DNA of 7,381 nucleotides from Synergistaceae bacterium (GTDB taxonomy: Bacteria; Synergistota; Synergistia; Synergistales; Aminobacteriaceae). A model generated the notes under the pieces. It worked only from the letters and a program-made list of their open reading frames with translations, was not told the origin of the DNA and did no database searches. Shown one piece after another: positions 6,335 to 7,381 of the stretch (its first letter is position 1; each line of letters starts with the position of its first letter). A program made the position numbers and the translations under genes. The stretch is from positions 1 to 7,381 of the forward strand of contig JAFTBA010000171.1 of assembly GCA_017458545.1 (NCBI GenBank). Reading direction: 5' to 3'.

Positions 6335-7195
6335 ATGTCCGTGAAAAAATGCCTTTTCCCTGTTGCGGGATTAGGCACGAGGTTTTTACCTGTAACAAAA
6401 GAAATCGCTAAGGAAATGTTACCGCTTGTGAACCGTCCTATTATCTCCTACGGTGTTGAAGAGGCATTAGCGTCAGGCTGTGAGGACATAGTAATGATTA
6501 CTGGGCGCACTAAGCGTTCAATCGAAAATTACTTTGACCGTTCGTTTGAGCTTGAGGAAATTTTGAGGAAGCGCGGAAAACTTGAGCTTTACTACAAGAT
6601 GATACACATTTCCGAAATGGCCGAAATGATGTATATCCGTCAGCGTGAACCTTTAGGGTTAGGCCATGCAGTATTATGCGGTGAACCCGTCTGCAAAGAT
6701 GAGTATTTCGGAGTGATACTGCCTGATGATGTTTTTATCGGTGAAGTTCCAGTGCTTTCGCAGCTCGTGAAAGTACATGAGCGTTTAGGGGGCAGTGTTG
6801 TTGCGCTTGAACGTGTTGCTGATAAAGATGTTTCGCGTTACGGAATTGCTGCAGGTGTTGAAACTGAACCGGGAGTTTTCAGGATTAACGATATGGTTGA
6901 GAAACCTAAACTTAATGATGCTCCTTCACGTTATGCGATTATGGGAAGGTATGTTCTTTCGCCCGAAATATTCCCGTTGCTTCACGGACAGCAGGCAGGT
7001 GCAGGCGGAGAGATTCAGTTGACTGACGCGATAAGGGAGCTAGCGAAGAACGAACCTGTTTGGGGAGTCGTGTATGAGGGCAGGAGATTCGACTGCGGAA
7101 CTCAAAAGGGATGGCTGAGTGCGAATATTCAGCTTGCATTAGAAGACGGTGAATTGCGCGAGGTAGTGATGGAGATTGTAAACTCACAGAAATAA
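6335..7195 (+). CDS. galU: UTP-glucose-1-phosphate uridylyltransferase
   Basis: Makes UDP-glucose and pyrophosphate from UTP and glucose-1-phosphate, supplying sugar for envelope polysaccharides and glycolipids. The 286-residue length is typical of bacterial GalU. Motifs in order: nucleotide-binding GLGTRFLPVTKEIAKEMLP (12-30); EPLGLGHAVLCGEP (105-118); ILPDDVF (128-134) with the metal/sugar-binding Asp pair; RYGIA (168-172); VEKPK (188-192) with the conserved Lys; GRYVLSPEIF (204-213); GEIQLTDAI (225-233); and RRFDCGTQKGWLSANI (250-265). The usual PKEMLP is AKEMLP here, and the C-terminal FD-x-G motif is FDCGTQKGWL, a variant also seen in some bacteria. AGGAG (6318-6322) precedes the ATG by 12 bases. 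It is co-directional with glmM and followed by an intrinsic terminator. A related nucleotidyltransferase of another sugar is less likely, because the GalU-specific blocks are all present. Confidence 0.94.
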   Translation: MSVKKCLFPVAGLGTRFLPVTKEIAKEMLPLVNRPIISYGVEEALASGCEDIVMITGRTKRSIENYFDRSFELEEILRKRGKLELYYKMIHISEMAEMMYIRQREPLGLGHAVLCGEPVCKDEYFGVILPDDVFIGEVPVLSQLVKVHERLGGSVVALERVADKDVSRYGIAAGVETEPGVFRINDMVEKPKLNDAPSRYAIMGRYVLSPEIFPLLHGQQAGAGGEIQLTDAIRELAKNEPVWGVVYEGRRFDCGTQKGWLSANIQLALEDGELREVVMEIVNSQK

Positions 7196-7213
7196 TTATG
7201 ACTGAGATAAAGC

Positions 7214-7253
7214 AAAGCCGATACACCTTCGGGGAATATCGGCTTTTTGTTTT
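7214..7253 (+). terminator. Intrinsic terminator after galU, possibly bidirectional
   Basis: AAAGCCGATA (7214-7223) pairs perfectly with TATCGGCTTT (7237-7246), a 10-bp stem. The loop contains CC(TTCG)GG (7226-7233), a stable C(UUCG)G tetraloop mini-hairpin. The T-tract TTTTT-G-TTTT follows at 7244-7253. It closes the glmM-galU transcript. Read on the minus strand, the same stem is followed by GCTTTAT, a weaker T-tract, so it may also help end the converging glmS transcript. Confidence 0.9.
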
Positions 7254-7281
7254 CGTAATGCAGCGTGAATTTTTGCCGTTA

Positions 7282-7381
7282 CTATTCGACCGTAACGCTC
7301 TTGGCCAAATTTCTGGGCTTATCGACATCGAGCTTCCTCGCAACAGCAACATAATACCCCAATAACTGCAGCGGTATCACG
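7282..7381 (-). CDS. glmS: Glutamine-fructose-6-phosphate aminotransferase, C-terminal 32 codons only
   Basis: Minus-strand open frame entering from the right edge and ending at TAG (complement of 7282-7284). The visible residues include VIPLQLLGYYVAVARKLDVD and then KPRNLAKSVTVE, which is the highly conserved C-terminus of GlmS. The full enzyme makes glucosamine-6-phosphate from fructose-6-phosphate and glutamine, the substrate of the GlmM encoded next to it. The rest of the gene, including its start and any glmS ribozyme or leader, is outside the window. It converges on galU with an 86-base gap containing the shared terminator. Confidence 0.93.
   Translation of the reverse strand, partial: VIPLQLLGYYVAVARKLDVDKPRNLAKSVTVE

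Noticed and set aside
7277..7299. CGTTAC / GTAACG inverted repeat near the glmS stop
   Set aside because: Six base pairs overlapping conserved glmS codons, with no T-tract on either strand.
6939..7352. Minus-strand open frame (137 codons) across galU and the terminator
   Set aside because: It is in a different frame from the glmS end, crosses the hairpin and shows no family motif; the real minus-strand gene here is glmS, ending at 7282.
7198..7365. Plus-strand 55-codon ORF after galU
   Set aside because: It reads through the terminator stem and antisense to glmS; no ribosome binding site or protein signature.

Overview
This is a bacterial chromosomal window of moderate GC content. Every gene is on the + strand except a fragment at the right edge. 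The gene set (pyk with a C-terminal PEP-utilizer domain, cdaA, cdaR, glmM, galU, glmS) is core metabolism and envelope biogenesis. The cdaA-cdaR-glmM arrangement is typical of Firmicutes and relatives. Overall style, together with an Rpn-type nuclease gene, made me think of an anaerobic gut bacterium such as a Synergistota member, but that is a low-confidence impression and not something the sequence proves.

Layout. Bases 1-1596 hold pyruvate kinase, cut at its 5' end. Its stop overlaps by one base the start of cdaA (diadenylate cyclase), which is followed one base later by cdaR (membrane-anchored YbbR-domain regulator of CdaA). A strong intrinsic terminator (3707-3750) closes this operon. 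Directly behind its T-tract begins an Rpn/PD-(D/E)XK nuclease gene (3761-4663), then a 91-codon ORF (4665-4940) that is a near-identical copy of only the C-terminal tail of that nuclease. After a 53-base gap come glmM (TTG start) and galU, closed by a second terminator with a C(TTCG)G-capped loop. The last 32 codons of glmS lie on the opposite strand, converging on galU.

How it fits together. CdaA makes c-di-AMP, CdaR is its usual partner, and GlmM, the third gene of the usual cluster, is known in Firmicutes to bind and restrain CdaA. GlmS and GlmM feed UDP-GlcNAc synthesis, and GalU makes UDP-glucose. Here the CdaA/CdaR part and the GlmM part are split by the Rpn locus.

The most interesting element is the Rpn locus. 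E. coli rpn genes are reported to make a short C-terminal product from inside the gene (RpnS) that blocks the full-length nuclease (RpnL). Here the same tail exists as a free-standing, separately encoded small gene created by tandem duplication, with its own ribosome binding site and an expanded GIAIGEAR/GEVR repeat. This looks like a nuclease plus stand-alone tail antitoxin. A second notable signal is that GC skew on the coding strand drifts from C-rich to G-rich along the first transcription unit, then resets abruptly at glmM and drifts again.
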